From NCBI GenBank assembly GCA_947589055.1, contig CANPZL010000018.1, forward strand, positions 1 to 43,153: a DNA stretch of 43,153 bases, read 5' to 3'. The notes beneath the pieces were generated by a model, which was not told the origin of the DNA, did no database searches, and saw only the letters and a list, made by a program, of their open reading frames with translations. Of this stretch, positions 8,498 through 16,066 are shown in pieces; the first letter of the stretch is position 1, and each line of letters starts with the position of its first letter. The DNA is from an uncultured Lachnospiraceae bacterium (GTDB taxonomy: Bacteria > Bacillota > Clostridia > Lachnospirales > Lachnospiraceae). The translations under genes were made by a program, and so were the position numbers.

Positions 8498-9032
8498 CGT
8501 CTCGTTCTCCTTCATGTTTGATAATATACTGGTGTAACCTCTGGTAATAGCTGTATTGAACGTCCTCGTCCGTTTCTTCTATATGTTCGGAAAGCCGGAA
8601 GGGTGTATAATCCTCCGGATGAAACATAGCCGCTCCAAAATAATCATAATAATAGGATTCGGACTGCTGGGCCTTGATATTTGCCTGTTCCTGTAAATAT
8701 AAGGACTGCTGATAACTCTGATAGCCTAAAAAGCCAAGAAAAGACACAAGAACCACGATCAAAACCAGACTGGATCCCGTCAGTTTCCGCCGGTTCTGAA
8801 TATGCTTATAGGACTGGTTCAGTTTATCCTCCATCTGCTGCTTGAAATTCACCGGAAGAATCCGATCCTCGTCCAACTGTTTCATACCAACTAAAAGGGT
8901 ATAATAAATTTCCAGTTCCTCAGCACAGTTTTCACAGCTTCGGATATGGCGGACAAATTCCAGTACCTCTCCATCCTCTAACTTATCTTCGATAAACGCT
9001 ACGATTTTTGATTGCGCTTCTAAGCAGTTCAT
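8490..9032 (-). CDS. zf-HC2 anti-sigma-factor-like membrane protein
   Basis: A 180-residue single-pass membrane protein. The N-terminal 40 residues carry a zf-HC2 (ZAS-type) zinc-binding pattern: Cys3, then HIRSCENC with His29, Cys33 and Cys36. A hydrophobic segment at about 86-104 follows, then a roughly 75-residue tail rich in Gln, Tyr and acidic residues, presumably extracytoplasmic. In known ZAS anti-sigma factors the cytoplasmic zinc domain binds an ECF sigma factor. No sigma factor gene lies in this window, so this is an orphan by context. It is 22 bases downstream of the PrsW-like gene and overlaps polA. PrsW proteases cut anti-sigma factors such as RsiW in Bacillus, so the neighbour may act on this protein. 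That link is inference. Confidence 0.75.
   Translation of the reverse strand: MNCLEAQSKIVAFIEDKLEDGEVLEFVRHIRSCENCAEELEIYYTLLVGMKQLDEDRILPVNFKQQMEDKLNQSYKHIQNRRKLTGSSLVLIVVLVSFLGFLGYQSYQQSLYLQEQANIKAQQSESYYYDYFGAAMFHPEDYTPFRLSEHIEETDEDVQYSYYQRLHQYIIKHEGERDVE
8507..8512 (-). promoter_or_regulatory. Ribosome binding site that decides the polA start
   Basis: AAGGAG on the minus strand, nine bases before TTG at 8497 and inside the last codons of the zf-HC2 gene. The alternative ATG at 8515 would place this site inside polA. The sequence before that ATG is AT-rich with no purine-rich site. Confidence 0.6.
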
Positions 9033-9054
9033 AGGTTCCCACCAGCTTTAATAC

Positions 9055-10287
9055 TTATTTTCTTACCGCATTATAATAAAAATTCACATTCAACAGCTTA
9101 TTGTTTTCCGCCATATCAACCTGAATGGTTTTCCATTCCTCCTGACTGCCCAGATAGTAAACATCGGTCATCTGATCACAGCCATCGAACAGATGCTTAC
9201 CTAAAAATCTAAGATGCGGAAGCATAAATTGCCGCAGGCTGTAACAATATTCAAAGGCATAATTTCCGATACCCACTATCTGATTCGGCATGGCAACCTC
9301 TCTTAAATACGGACAGTTGAAAAATGCCGTATCTTCGATCAAATGTAAGTTTGCAGGAAGCTGTACCGAAACAATATTGGTATATGCAAACGCCGAACGT
9401 GCAATGATTCGAACCGGAAAATGATCGATAAACTCCGGAATCACCAATGCCTGCCCCGAAAAAGGCTTCGTTAAACCAAGAATCATGATTTCCCGTTGAT
9501 CGGTAACCGCATACCGCAGCCATCCGTCCTTTGTTACCTTTACCTTTAGCTTCCCCGTTATATTGTGGTCATGCTTTGAAAAATAAATGCACATGCCAAT
9601 CGTAAATACATACATAAATACCACAAACGTAAAGAATACGATCATCGTTAGCAGATTGCCAACCGACAGACAAAAATCATAAAAACCGTGGATCAGCATA
9701 GGACAAAGCAGGGATAAAACGATAAATCCCGTACATTTATCCATTCGATGCTGAAAGGTAGCTTCTTTTGCTTTTCCGTAAAAAAATCCCATAAAGATAG
9801 CAACCGAAGTATGTAACGGCACCGCAAGCAAAGCCCGGCTGATTCCAACCCCCATTCCCGGAAGGAATCCTTCCCACGGTCCAAGCTCAAAGGTACTGGA
9901 TAAGACATATAAAATATTCTCCAACAAAGCGAAGCCTAAAGATACCGAAGCGGCATAGATCACACCGTCATAGGCATAGTCAAAATGCTTGTTTTTCCAT
10001 GTGATGACCAGCATAAAGAGAAACTTACATAGTTCTTCGGCGATCGCTACGATAAAAAAGTTCTCGATAAACATATAAACAATGGAATCTTCCGCCGCAA
10101 ATATCGATAACAAAGAAGAACCGACCGCCTCTATAAGCATAGCCGGAAATGTGCTTAGAATCCCAAGACCTAACAGGGAAAAAATCAGCCATGCGGGTTC
10201 TTTTTCAATTTTATCGCTAAAGTAAATCAAAAGCATGAAACCAATGACCGGTATCACTGCAATAATAAATAAGACTATTTGTGGCAT
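9055..10287 (-). CDS. PrsW-family intramembrane protease fused to BspA-type leucine-rich repeats
   Basis: A 410-residue multi-pass membrane protein. Residues 1-250 match the PrsW glutamic protease family: EELCK (Glu84-Glu85, Lys88), Glu123 in a hydrophobic helix, His159 in VPLHTSVAI, and HGFYDF at 200-205. The C-terminal 150 residues (about 259-410) are not part of PrsW. They show BspA/LRR_5-type repeats such as IIARSAFAYTNIVSVQLP, IEDTAFFNCPYLREVAMP and IGNYAFEYCYSLRQFMLP. The basic stretch after the last helix suggests the repeats face the cytoplasm. The start at 10287 has GGGAGG upstream; the open frame continues to 10560 only because it runs through tRNA-Leu. PrsW proteases perform site-1 cleavage of anti-sigma factors, and a zf-HC2 gene follows 22 bases downstream. 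Confidence 0.85.
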   Translation of the reverse strand: MPQIVLFIIAVIPVIGFMLLIYFSDKIEKEPAWLIFSLLGLGILSTFPAMLIEAVGSSLLSIFAAEDSIVYMFIENFFIVAIAEELCKFLFMLVITWKNKHFDYAYDGVIYAASVSLGFALLENILYVLSSTFELGPWEGFLPGMGVGISRALLAVPLHTSVAIFMGFFYGKAKEATFQHRMDKCTGFIVLSLLCPMLIHGFYDFCLSVGNLLTMIVFFTFVVFMYVFTIGMCIYFSKHDHNITGKLKVKVTKDGWLRYAVTDQREIMILGLTKPFSGQALVIPEFIDHFPVRIIARSAFAYTNIVSVQLPANLHLIEDTAFFNCPYLREVAMPNQIVGIGNYAFEYCYSLRQFMLPHLRFLGKHLFDGCDQMTDVYYLGSQEEWKTIQVDMAENNKLLNVNFYYNAVRK

Positions 10288-10317
10288 CTTATTTCCTCCC
10301 TGGTAAATTCTCATTTT

Positions 10318-10346
10318 ATTATATTCGATTTTAAGACTGATTGCAA
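10318..10346 (-). promoter_or_regulatory. Sigma-A promoter for prsW-like/zf-HC2/polA operon
   Basis: On the minus strand TTGCAA (10341-10346), a 17-base spacer and TATAAT (10318-10323). It lies between the tRNA-Leu terminator and the PrsW-like start codon, so it should drive the PrsW-like, zf-HC2, polA, coaE, FtsA-like and GGDEF genes. Confidence 0.75.
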
Positions 10347-10352
10347 GAAAAC

Positions 10353-10379
10353 AAAAAAGCATGGGATCTCTCCCATGCT
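10353..10379 (-). terminator. Rho-independent terminator after tRNA-Leu
   Basis: A nine-base perfect stem (AGCATGGGA / TCCCATGCT) with a four-base loop at 10358-10379, followed on the minus strand by a run of six T. It sits eight bases after the tRNA 3' end. Confidence 0.85.
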
Positions 10380-10386
10380 GTAACAG

Positions 10387-10469
10387 TGCCGGCAGCGGGA
10401 CTTGAACCCGCACGTGGTTGCCCACAACAGATTTTGAGTCTGCCTCGTCTGCCATTCCGACACGCCGGC
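10387..10469 (-). tRNA. tRNA-Leu (anticodon CAA)
   Basis: An 83-base class II tRNA on the minus strand. The acceptor stem is GCCGGCG pairing with TGCCGGC and discriminator A. The anticodon stem GCAGA/TCTGT encloses loop CTCAAAA, giving anticodon CAA for UUG codons. It has a long variable arm built on TGTGG...CCACG, as in tRNA-Leu, and a T-arm GCGGGTTCAAGTCCCGC. CCA is not encoded. It has its own promoter and terminator, so it is an independent unit between the Bax-inhibitor-like and PrsW-like genes. Confidence 0.95.
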
Positions 10470-10470
10470 A

Positions 10471-10488
10471 GTTAATCAAAGGATTAAC
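10471..10488 (-). repeat. Inverted repeat in the tRNA-Leu leader
   Basis: GTTAATC, four-base loop, GATTAAC: a perfect seven-base stem just before the tRNA 5' end. It lies in the transcribed leader, and could be a precursor-processing hairpin. Confidence 0.5.
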
Positions 10489-10515
10489 AATGATGCCAAA
10501 GCACCAACAAAAGAT

Positions 10516-10544
10516 AGTATATACGAATTCCCGGCGCTTGTCAA
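10516..10544 (-). promoter_or_regulatory. Sigma-A promoter of tRNA-Leu
   Basis: On the minus strand a perfect TTGACA (10539-10544), a 17-base spacer and TATACT (10516-10521). The -35 box overlaps the stop codon of the Bax-inhibitor-like gene. Near-consensus boxes fit a stable-RNA promoter. Confidence 0.85.
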
Positions 10545-11392
10545 TTTTTTCTTTTGCCAAACAAACGCAGAATTTTAAGTAACAGGTTTAAGAAGTCCAG
10601 ATACAGATTCATGCCTCCGTACAAGCCTACGATCCAGACCGACATGGCGGAATCCTCTACCGCCATCTTCCGAATCTTTTGAATATCAAAGGCTGTCAGA
10701 CCGATAAACAAAACAATTCCGAACAGGCAGATATACAAATTCAGCATCTCGGCACCGGGAAAGATCAGATTAACAAGCGATAAGATCAAAAGCGCAAACA
10801 ATCCCATGATCAAGGAGCTTGACCAGCCGCTTAAATCTTTGGGTATAATCAAAGCAACCAAAGCGGTTCCTCCAAATATGATCGTGGTAAACAGAAAAAT
10901 CCCAAGTATCGAGGCCGGAGAATAAAGGGAAAAAATACTCATAAACATGGTGCCATTTAAAATGCAAAAAACAATATAGGAAGCAACTCCCGGTCCCAGC
11001 TTCTGCTTAGCGATAAAACGACTGGTAGTAGTCGATGCAACGAACGTTAAAATTATAGAGACAACAAAGGTTACTGTGACGAAACCGATATGTCCAGATC
11101 GAAATGCCAGATTAACGATCGGCAGTGTGATCAATGCAGTTAGAAAGGAAATCAAAAGGCCTATACTCATCACTGCCAGACTGATAACCAGACATCGTTT
11201 TTTGCGTATTGTCATATCGGAAGCAGACAGTAAGGAACCCGTCTGCGTATAGGCCGAATAGTCTGTACTGCTTCCTGTATTATAATTTTCCTTTGATACT
11301 GACTGATAAAACGCATTCTGGGTATTTGTTTCATAACCGACTTGTTCTTCTTCGGATAGATGAAATTCATACGGGTTTTGTTTTTGTTCCAT
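10541..11392 (-). CDS. Bax inhibitor-1 / YccA family membrane protein
   Basis: A 283-residue protein. Residues 1-62 form a hydrophilic head rich in Gln, Asn, Ser, Thr and Tyr. Seven hydrophobic segments follow from about residue 67. The family signature near the sixth segment is present as GLTAFDIQKIRKMA, and LYLDFLNLLLKILR, with its conserved Asp, closes the protein. Bacterial BI-1 proteins (YetJ, YccA) are pH-sensitive calcium-leak channels or FtsH regulators. Which applies here cannot be told. It starts two bases after the sortase stop, so the two are co-transcribed. No terminator is visible downstream before the tRNA promoter. Confidence 0.88.
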   Translation of the reverse strand: MEQKQNPYEFHLSEEEQVGYETNTQNAFYQSVSKENYNTGSSTDYSAYTQTGSLLSASDMTIRKKRCLVISLAVMSIGLLISFLTALITLPIVNLAFRSGHIGFVTVTFVVSIILTFVASTTTSRFIAKQKLGPGVASYIVFCILNGTMFMSIFSLYSPASILGIFLFTTIIFGGTALVALIIPKDLSGWSSSLIMGLFALLILSLVNLIFPGAEMLNLYICLFGIVLFIGLTAFDIQKIRKMAVEDSAMSVWIVGLYGGMNLYLDFLNLLLKILRLFGKRKN

Positions 11393-11394
11393 AC

Positions 11395-12201
11395 TTATTC
11401 CTCCTCTATTTTCCTTGCAACGATCGCAAAGCGGCCGTCTTTTACCTGATATGCACAGGTTGACAATGTGATCAAGGTATCACCGTAGGAAGCATCTGCC
11501 TCAATATCATAGGAAGTCAGATCCTTTACCTGTTTTACATAAGCATCAAATTCATCCGCATTCGCTGCGTCGAAAAAGGTATAGTACTTAAACGACGTCG
11601 TATCCTCCTCTGGAAAGACTTGGGAATAAAAGGCGGCAATGATCTCATATTCATCGTCACTTTCCAGGGTACTGAAGATCAGTGTGGGATGCTGTTCATA
11701 ATATTCCTGATCCTTATAGTTTGTGATACCCGCAAACATCGTTCCTGCCTTCATATTATGTCCGTAGATCAAAAGATTATCTGTCGCCGGATCCATGTAA
11801 CTACAGCGATTATCCAAAAAAGGAAGACCGGACGCATCCCATTCCTGATCAAAATTACGGTTGATATAATATTCATTTTCCTCCATATTCTGCATGACCG
11901 GATAATCAATCTTCGTTCCCGGTATGGTAATCCAACCGACAAAATCCGGATTCTGGGCATACAGATCCGCAAATTTCGTCTGTACCATTCTGCCATTTAC
12001 ATCTACCAGATCCGATGCTTCACCTGTATCTCCCGTATCCGATTGGATCACGATATTCTTAAGGTCAGCTATCCCATCTTGAGATTCTTTACTTTCTTTA
12101 TAGTACCGGATCAGGTATGTCACACTGAAAATAAAAACGATCAGACAGATGACCCCTGCAAGAATCCTTAACACTAACCCGCTATTTTTTTTCTTGTTCA
12201 T
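11395..12201 (-). CDS. srtB: Class B sortase
   Basis: Membrane-anchored transpeptidase that joins surface proteins to the cell wall through a sorting motif. The protein is about 268 residues, with an N-terminal signal anchor at 12-32. The class B fold follows: FVGWITIPGTKIDYPV, catalytic His148 in LIYGHNM, catalytic Cys249 in TLSTCAY and Arg257. An insert between the His and Cys is typical of class B. I start at ATG 12201, with AAGG upstream, rather than eight codons earlier. No protein with an LPxTG or NPxTN tail is encoded in this window, so its substrate lies elsewhere. It pairs with a BI-1 gene two bases downstream. Confidence 0.92.
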   Translation of the reverse strand: MNKKKNSGLVLRILAGVICLIVFIFSVTYLIRYYKESKESQDGIADLKNIVIQSDTGDTGEASDLVDVNGRMVQTKFADLYAQNPDFVGWITIPGTKIDYPVMQNMEENEYYINRNFDQEWDASGLPFLDNRCSYMDPATDNLLIYGHNMKAGTMFAGITNYKDQEYYEQHPTLIFSTLESDDEYEIIAAFYSQVFPEEDTTSFKYYTFFDAANADEFDAYVKQVKDLTSYDIEADASYGDTLITLSTCAYQVKDGRFAIVARKIEEE

Positions 12202-12284
12202 GAAGTCTACCTTCTTTCCCAGCATCCGTCGTTTCGATCAGTGTTTAAGACGGATAGTGCATTTCTCCTACTTGTCATATACGG

Positions 12285-12307
12285 AAAAAGAGACCCAGGG
12301 TCCCTTT
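12285..12307 (-). terminator. Rho-independent terminator after the NUDIX gene
   Basis: On the minus strand AAAAGGGACC, a three-base loop and GGTCTCTTTT form a ten-base stem with one G-T pair, running into five T. It begins three bases after the NUDIX stop codon. It closes the ruvA-to-NUDIX transcription unit and separates it from the sortase gene. Confidence 0.75.
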
Positions 12308-12309
12308 TC

Positions 12310-12762
12310 CTAAAAATATTTCTTATTTCCCCATTGATTACACCTTTTCAGATCTGTATACTCAGAATACGCAAGTTCTAAAATCTGTTTCTCATTTGGA
12401 AATTTCAACAAATGATACGCCTCATGATATTTATAATAACCGGAATCTAAGAAATATTCCTCTCTTTGTGGTTTGCTGTAATAACTGTCAGCCATCATCA
12501 GATACCAGTGGACATCCTTATTAACGATGTCAGATGCCGCATTAAACATATAATTACTTTTCCCGATATATTTAATGATCGTGGCACAAACGCCGGTCTC
12601 CTCCTGTACTTCACGCAGAGCGGTCTGAGTATGTTCCTCTCCTTTCTCAACCGTCCCTTTGGGCAAAACCCAGCCTTCATACTTATTCCGATAATTCTTA
12701 TAAAGCAGCAGGATCTTGCCTCTGAAAATTACCACACCACCACAGCTTGTTGCTTCAATCAT
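12310..12762 (-). CDS. NUDIX hydrolase
   Basis: A 150-residue NUDIX pyrophosphohydrolase. The full Nudix box is present: G(x5)E(x7)REVQEETGV, running from GTVEKGEE to EETGV. After the box, KYIGKSNYMF and DKDV-like WYLMM strands resemble the Ap4A-hydrolase/8-oxo-dGTPase branch, but the substrate cannot be assigned. The start is ATG 12762 with AGGAGG upstream; the frame is open 23 codons further, but those overlap its promoter. It lies 68 bases after the penicillin-binding protein gene and has its own promoter, so it may be expressed separately from the wall-synthesis genes. Confidence 0.88.
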   Translation of the reverse strand: MIEATSCGGVVIFRGKILLLYKNYRNKYEGWVLPKGTVEKGEEHTQTALREVQEETGVCATIIKYIGKSNYMFNAASDIVNKDVHWYLMMADSYYSKPQREEYFLDSGYYKYHEAYHLLKFPNEKQILELAYSEYTDLKRCNQWGNKKYF

Positions 12763-12798
12763 TGCAATTCCTCCTGGTGTGACTCTTACACTGGTCTT

Positions 12799-12827
12799 AG
12801 TATACCAAGATTGGAATTCGATTTCAA
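12799..12827 (-). promoter_or_regulatory. Sigma-A promoter of the NUDIX gene
   Basis: On the minus strand TTGAAA (12822-12827), a 17-base spacer and TATACT (12799-12804) with a TGG extended -10. The -35 lies just upstream of the NUDIX gene and overlaps the end of the penicillin-binding protein gene region. Confidence 0.65.
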
Positions 12828-12830
12828 CCA

Positions 12831-14318
12831 CTAATGATAATACGCTTCAAAAATCTGGTGCGCCACCTGCACTGCCCGTACGCCTGAACTATCCGCATCC
12901 TCAATGACAACACTAACCACAATATCCGGATTTTCCACATTTGAAAAGCCTACGAACCAAGAATGGGACTGTCCTTTTGAATTAAATTCCGCAGTACCCG
13001 TCTTTCCTGCAACCGAATACGAATCGGAATGGAGTGCAGAGCCGGTTCCATAATTCACGACTCCTTCTAACAGTTCCGATAATTCCTTCGACTCTCCGGT
13101 AGTCAGGATCCTCCGATATGCAGAAGGGTGAAACCGTTTCACGCCCACACCCTCGTAATTCCGGATTTCCTGCACCATATATGGTTTCATCATAACGCCG
13201 CCATTTGCAATGGTCGCCATGATCATCGCATTGTGTAAGGGGGTGATCTGGGTATCTCCCTGTCCGATAACCGTCTGAGGAATCAAGGATTTATCGCTTT
13301 CCTCATTCAATACAAAGCTGCTTCGGTTATAATTTCCTCCATAAGGCAGACTTTCGTTAAAAAGAAATTCCTCACACAGTCCATGAAAGCGCTCCATATC
13401 CAGACTGGTTCCCATATTGGAAAAGGAGGTATTGCAGGAAAAGGCAACCGAATCCTGTAGGGATACCTCACCATGCTGGGTACTATTGTAACAATGGATC
13501 GCAACATTATTGAATACCCCTTCTCCCTGACAGGTATAGGCATACGTTTCCCAATCCGGATTCTCCCGCATATACTCAAGGGCTGTCAGTACCTTAAAGG
13601 TCGAACCGGGCGGATATAGGCCCTGGGTCGTCCGGTTTAACAAAATGGAATCCCCATCGGCTCCCGCCGCTTCTACTGTCTGCCATACGGTTTCCATGTC
13701 ATTCGGATTAAAATCCGGCTTGGACACCATGGCGAGAATCTTTCCGGTATCCGGTTCAAGCACTACTACAGCCCCTCTTGCATTCCCCATTGCATAATAT
13801 GCGGTACTTTGCAGATTATAATCCAATGTGGTTATAACGGTATCGCCCTGATTTTTCTTTTCCTGCAGGGCATTCGTCGTCCGTTCCAAGATATTAGCGT
13901 TCGAGGTCAGCAGATAATAATTTGCTGTCAGCTCAAGACCGGCCTTACCGTGTGTAGAAAACCCCACTGCATGTGAGAACATACTCCCATAAGGATAATA
14001 CCGGTATACTTCCCCATTTTCTCCGGATTGATTCGTTGCCAGTACTTCACCGTCACTGGAAAGAATATCGCCCCGTATTACCCGCTCTGCCAGACGATCC
14101 TGTCTGGCATTATAGGAATTAGCAATCACATCTTCACTGTCAAAGATCATAAACTTACAGATATAAAGGATCAACAGTAAAAAGATTCCGCCGACTACAT
14201 AGGAAATAAGCAGAATAGGACGGTTAGCTATTTTGTTTTTTTCGCTTCTTCGCCGCTCCCGGAGCAGGAACTCCTTCGGATTCTGCTGCGAAGAGAATTT
14301 TTTCTTTTTCTCGTTCAA
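12831..14318 (-). CDS. Class B penicillin-binding protein (transpeptidase)
   Basis: Peptidoglycan transpeptidase, about 495 residues, with an N-terminal membrane anchor at 34-57, a short dimerisation region and a C-terminal transpeptidase domain. The three active-site motifs are intact: Ser239-x-x-Lys242 (PPGSTFK), Ser294-Cys-Asn296 and Lys439-Thr-Gly. No PASTA repeats are present. It resembles the PbpA/FtsI-type partners of SEDS proteins. The start is TTG 14318 with AGAGAGG upstream, so its first 95 bases overlap the FtsW/RodA gene in another frame; any later start would remove the anchor's basic flank. The tight coupling to the SEDS gene suggests they form one septal or elongation synthase. 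Confidence 0.92.
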   Translation of the reverse strand: MNEKKKKFSSQQNPKEFLLRERRRSEKNKIANRPILLISYVVGGIFLLLILYICKFMIFDSEDVIANSYNARQDRLAERVIRGDILSSDGEVLATNQSGENGEVYRYYPYGSMFSHAVGFSTHGKAGLELTANYYLLTSNANILERTTNALQEKKNQGDTVITTLDYNLQSTAYYAMGNARGAVVVLEPDTGKILAMVSKPDFNPNDMETVWQTVEAAGADGDSILLNRTTQGLYPPGSTFKVLTALEYMRENPDWETYAYTCQGEGVFNNVAIHCYNSTQHGEVSLQDSVAFSCNTSFSNMGTSLDMERFHGLCEEFLFNESLPYGGNYNRSSFVLNEESDKSLIPQTVIGQGDTQITPLHNAMIMATIANGGVMMKPYMVQEIRNYEGVGVKRFHPSAYRRILTTGESKELSELLEGVVNYGTGSALHSDSYSVAGKTGTAEFNSKGQSHSWFVGFSNVENPDIVVSVVIEDADSSGVRAVQVAHQIFEAYYH

Positions 14319-15672
14319 CTTTCTCAGCCTCTCTGGTCGTTATGATATTGATTCCCTGAATGATCTGAAAGATGATCAGGGTACTGGTAACCGAGCTTAA
14401 ACCATAGCTTACCAACGGTAAGGTTACGCCGGTAGACGGAATAAACTTTGTAGCGCCTCCAATGTTTAACAAAACCTGTAGGATATAGCAGATCGCAAAA
14501 CCAAACGCCATGTTTTTATAAAAGGAATGCTTACACCGCATGGCGATATTCATAAATCCGATAAAAATGCTAAAGCAGATCAGAATCAGGATCAGGGCGA
14601 CGAATACTCCCATTTCTTCCGCAATCACAGAAAAAATGAAGTCGCTTTCCCGTACCGGTATCGATTCCGGCATACCCTCCAGCAAGCCGGAGCCGAACCA
14701 GCCGCCGGAACCGATCGCAAACAAAGACTGGGCAATCTGATAACCGGTGTCATCAATATCGCTCCACGGATCGATCCAGTTATTGATCCGAATCATTACA
14801 TGCTGGAACAAGCTCTTTTTAAATAATAAAAATGCAACCGCACCCAACGCACAGACACCGCCCAGACAGCCGAAAAAGTATAACGGTCTTCTGGTCGCCA
14901 CATAAAGCATAGAAACATAGATCACAAAGAAGATCAATGCCCCGCCCAGATCCTTTTCCAATACCAACACGCCGATGTGTGCGGCAGAGAAGGCAGTGGC
15001 GATCAAAACCTGTCGAAACTCCGTACTTTTCGCCAAGATACTGGCGACAAAAAATACAAACAGAATTTTTACAAACTCGGAGGGCTGCAAAGAAACCTGT
15101 ACCACCTGCAAATCAATGGCTAGCCAGTTTCTCGCCCCGTACTGGGCAACTCCATGTATGAAACCGTCGCCGGGGATAAATACGGTCAAAAGTGCCAAAA
15201 TCCCCAAAACGCCATAGACATAATAATAATTCCTTAAATTACGGTTTTTCAGCATTAAAAGGGGCAGAAAACTGACGATAATAAGGGTAACGGTAGAAAT
15301 GATAAACTGTCGCAATGCAAGTCCCTGATTGATACGGGTCAGTATCGTATATCCAAACAACAGCAGAAAACACATATTATTCGTAATCAACCGGGAGGAA
15401 TACGGATAATACCGATGATACAGCACCATATATAAAACTGCCACCAAGATCTGTCCGCCATACAAAAGCAGGATTTTTATGGACTCCGTTTTCAAAAACA
15501 ACACCAGATACCACAGAAAATGAATCGTGAAGATCAATATGATCTGCTTAGTCAGCTTGCGGTTTTTTACCGTCTTATCCGTAGTCGTAAGGATACTGAA
15601 ACAAAGCCAGCCATAAATAGCCAGCAAAATGATGCTGATATATTGTGCAATGGTTGTAATTACCGTAATCAT
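14224..15672 (-). CDS. FtsW/RodA/SpoVE-family (SEDS) peptidoglycan polymerase
   Basis: Membrane glycosyltransferase that polymerises lipid II together with a class B PBP. The 482-residue protein has about ten to twelve hydrophobic segments. SEDS landmarks are present: LQPSEFVKI, LVLEKDLGGALIFF with the catalytic Asp, the GSGLLEGMPESIPVRESDFIFS loop area, and near the C-terminus a long segment with PSTGVTLPLVSYGLSS. The cytoplasmic tail is rich in Lys and Glu, and its coding sequence doubles as the first codons of the PBP gene. The start at 15672 lies four bases after the U32 remnant stop. Whether it serves division, elongation or sporulation cannot be decided from sequence alone. Confidence 0.92.
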   Translation of the reverse strand: MITVITTIAQYISIILLAIYGWLCFSILTTTDKTVKNRKLTKQIILIFTIHFLWYLVLFLKTESIKILLLYGGQILVAVLYMVLYHRYYPYSSRLITNNMCFLLLFGYTILTRINQGLALRQFIISTVTLIIVSFLPLLMLKNRNLRNYYYVYGVLGILALLTVFIPGDGFIHGVAQYGARNWLAIDLQVVQVSLQPSEFVKILFVFFVASILAKSTEFRQVLIATAFSAAHIGVLVLEKDLGGALIFFVIYVSMLYVATRRPLYFFGCLGGVCALGAVAFLLFKKSLFQHVMIRINNWIDPWSDIDDTGYQIAQSLFAIGSGGWFGSGLLEGMPESIPVRESDFIFSVIAEEMGVFVALILILICFSIFIGFMNIAMRCKHSFYKNMAFGFAICYILQVLLNIGGATKFIPSTGVTLPLVSYGLSSVTSTLIIFQIIQGINIITTREAEKVEREKEKILFAAESEGVPAPGAAKKRKKQNS

Positions 15673-15676
15673 AGCA

Positions 15677-16066
15677 CTATTCCATTCCTTTCCTGTAACG
15701 TCCTTCCTCTCCGGTTTGATAGCCTTTCGTCTGAAACAGACGTTTAATGTCCTCAGACGTTTCAGTCGTCAGTTGATACCGATATACCTTAAGATTCCGG
15801 TTCTTTTGCTCAGCCTTATATAGCAGCAGATTGACCGGCGTATTCCGATAAATCACATTATAACAATACCGACAAACCGTTTGTACCCGAAAGTTATCCT
15901 GAAATCCGTTTTCCAATGTCAAGCTCTGCGCATTTTTTCTACAGCCTTCCACCGTCTTGCGGACACATTGAGCGGAAATCATAACGGGCTGGCTTCCATA
16001 AACAATCCACTCCCAGCATATTCCATTTCCGGAAGCCGCAAGCTTCCGTAATTCATCTCCACAGGC
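15677..16066 (-). pseudogene. C-terminal remainder of the U32 peptidase, out of frame
   Basis: This reading frame continues the U32 protein after a one-base shift: ELRKLAASG, then IVYGSQPVMISAQCVRKT, CRYCYNVIYRNTPVNLLL and a polar tail ending at 15677. These are the usual C-terminal features of long U32 proteins (a VYG-PLM-SAQC strand and a CR-CYNVIYN motif). The frame is open back to 16093 but has no ribosome binding site of its own. It shares 15979-16093 with the end of the main frame. Read together with the main frame, the intact protein would be about 780 residues. Either a sequencing error or a real lesion would look like this. Confidence 0.75.

Noticed and set aside
10288..10560. An N-terminal extension of the PrsW-like gene through to 10560.
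   Set aside because: It would translate the tRNA-Leu gene, its terminator and the promoter at 10318-10346; the ATG at 10287 has a strong ribosome binding site.
16040..16066. Programmed ribosomal frameshifting as the explanation of the split U32 gene.
   Set aside because: No slippery heptamer of the X-XXY-YYZ kind and no clear stimulatory hairpin is seen at the junction.
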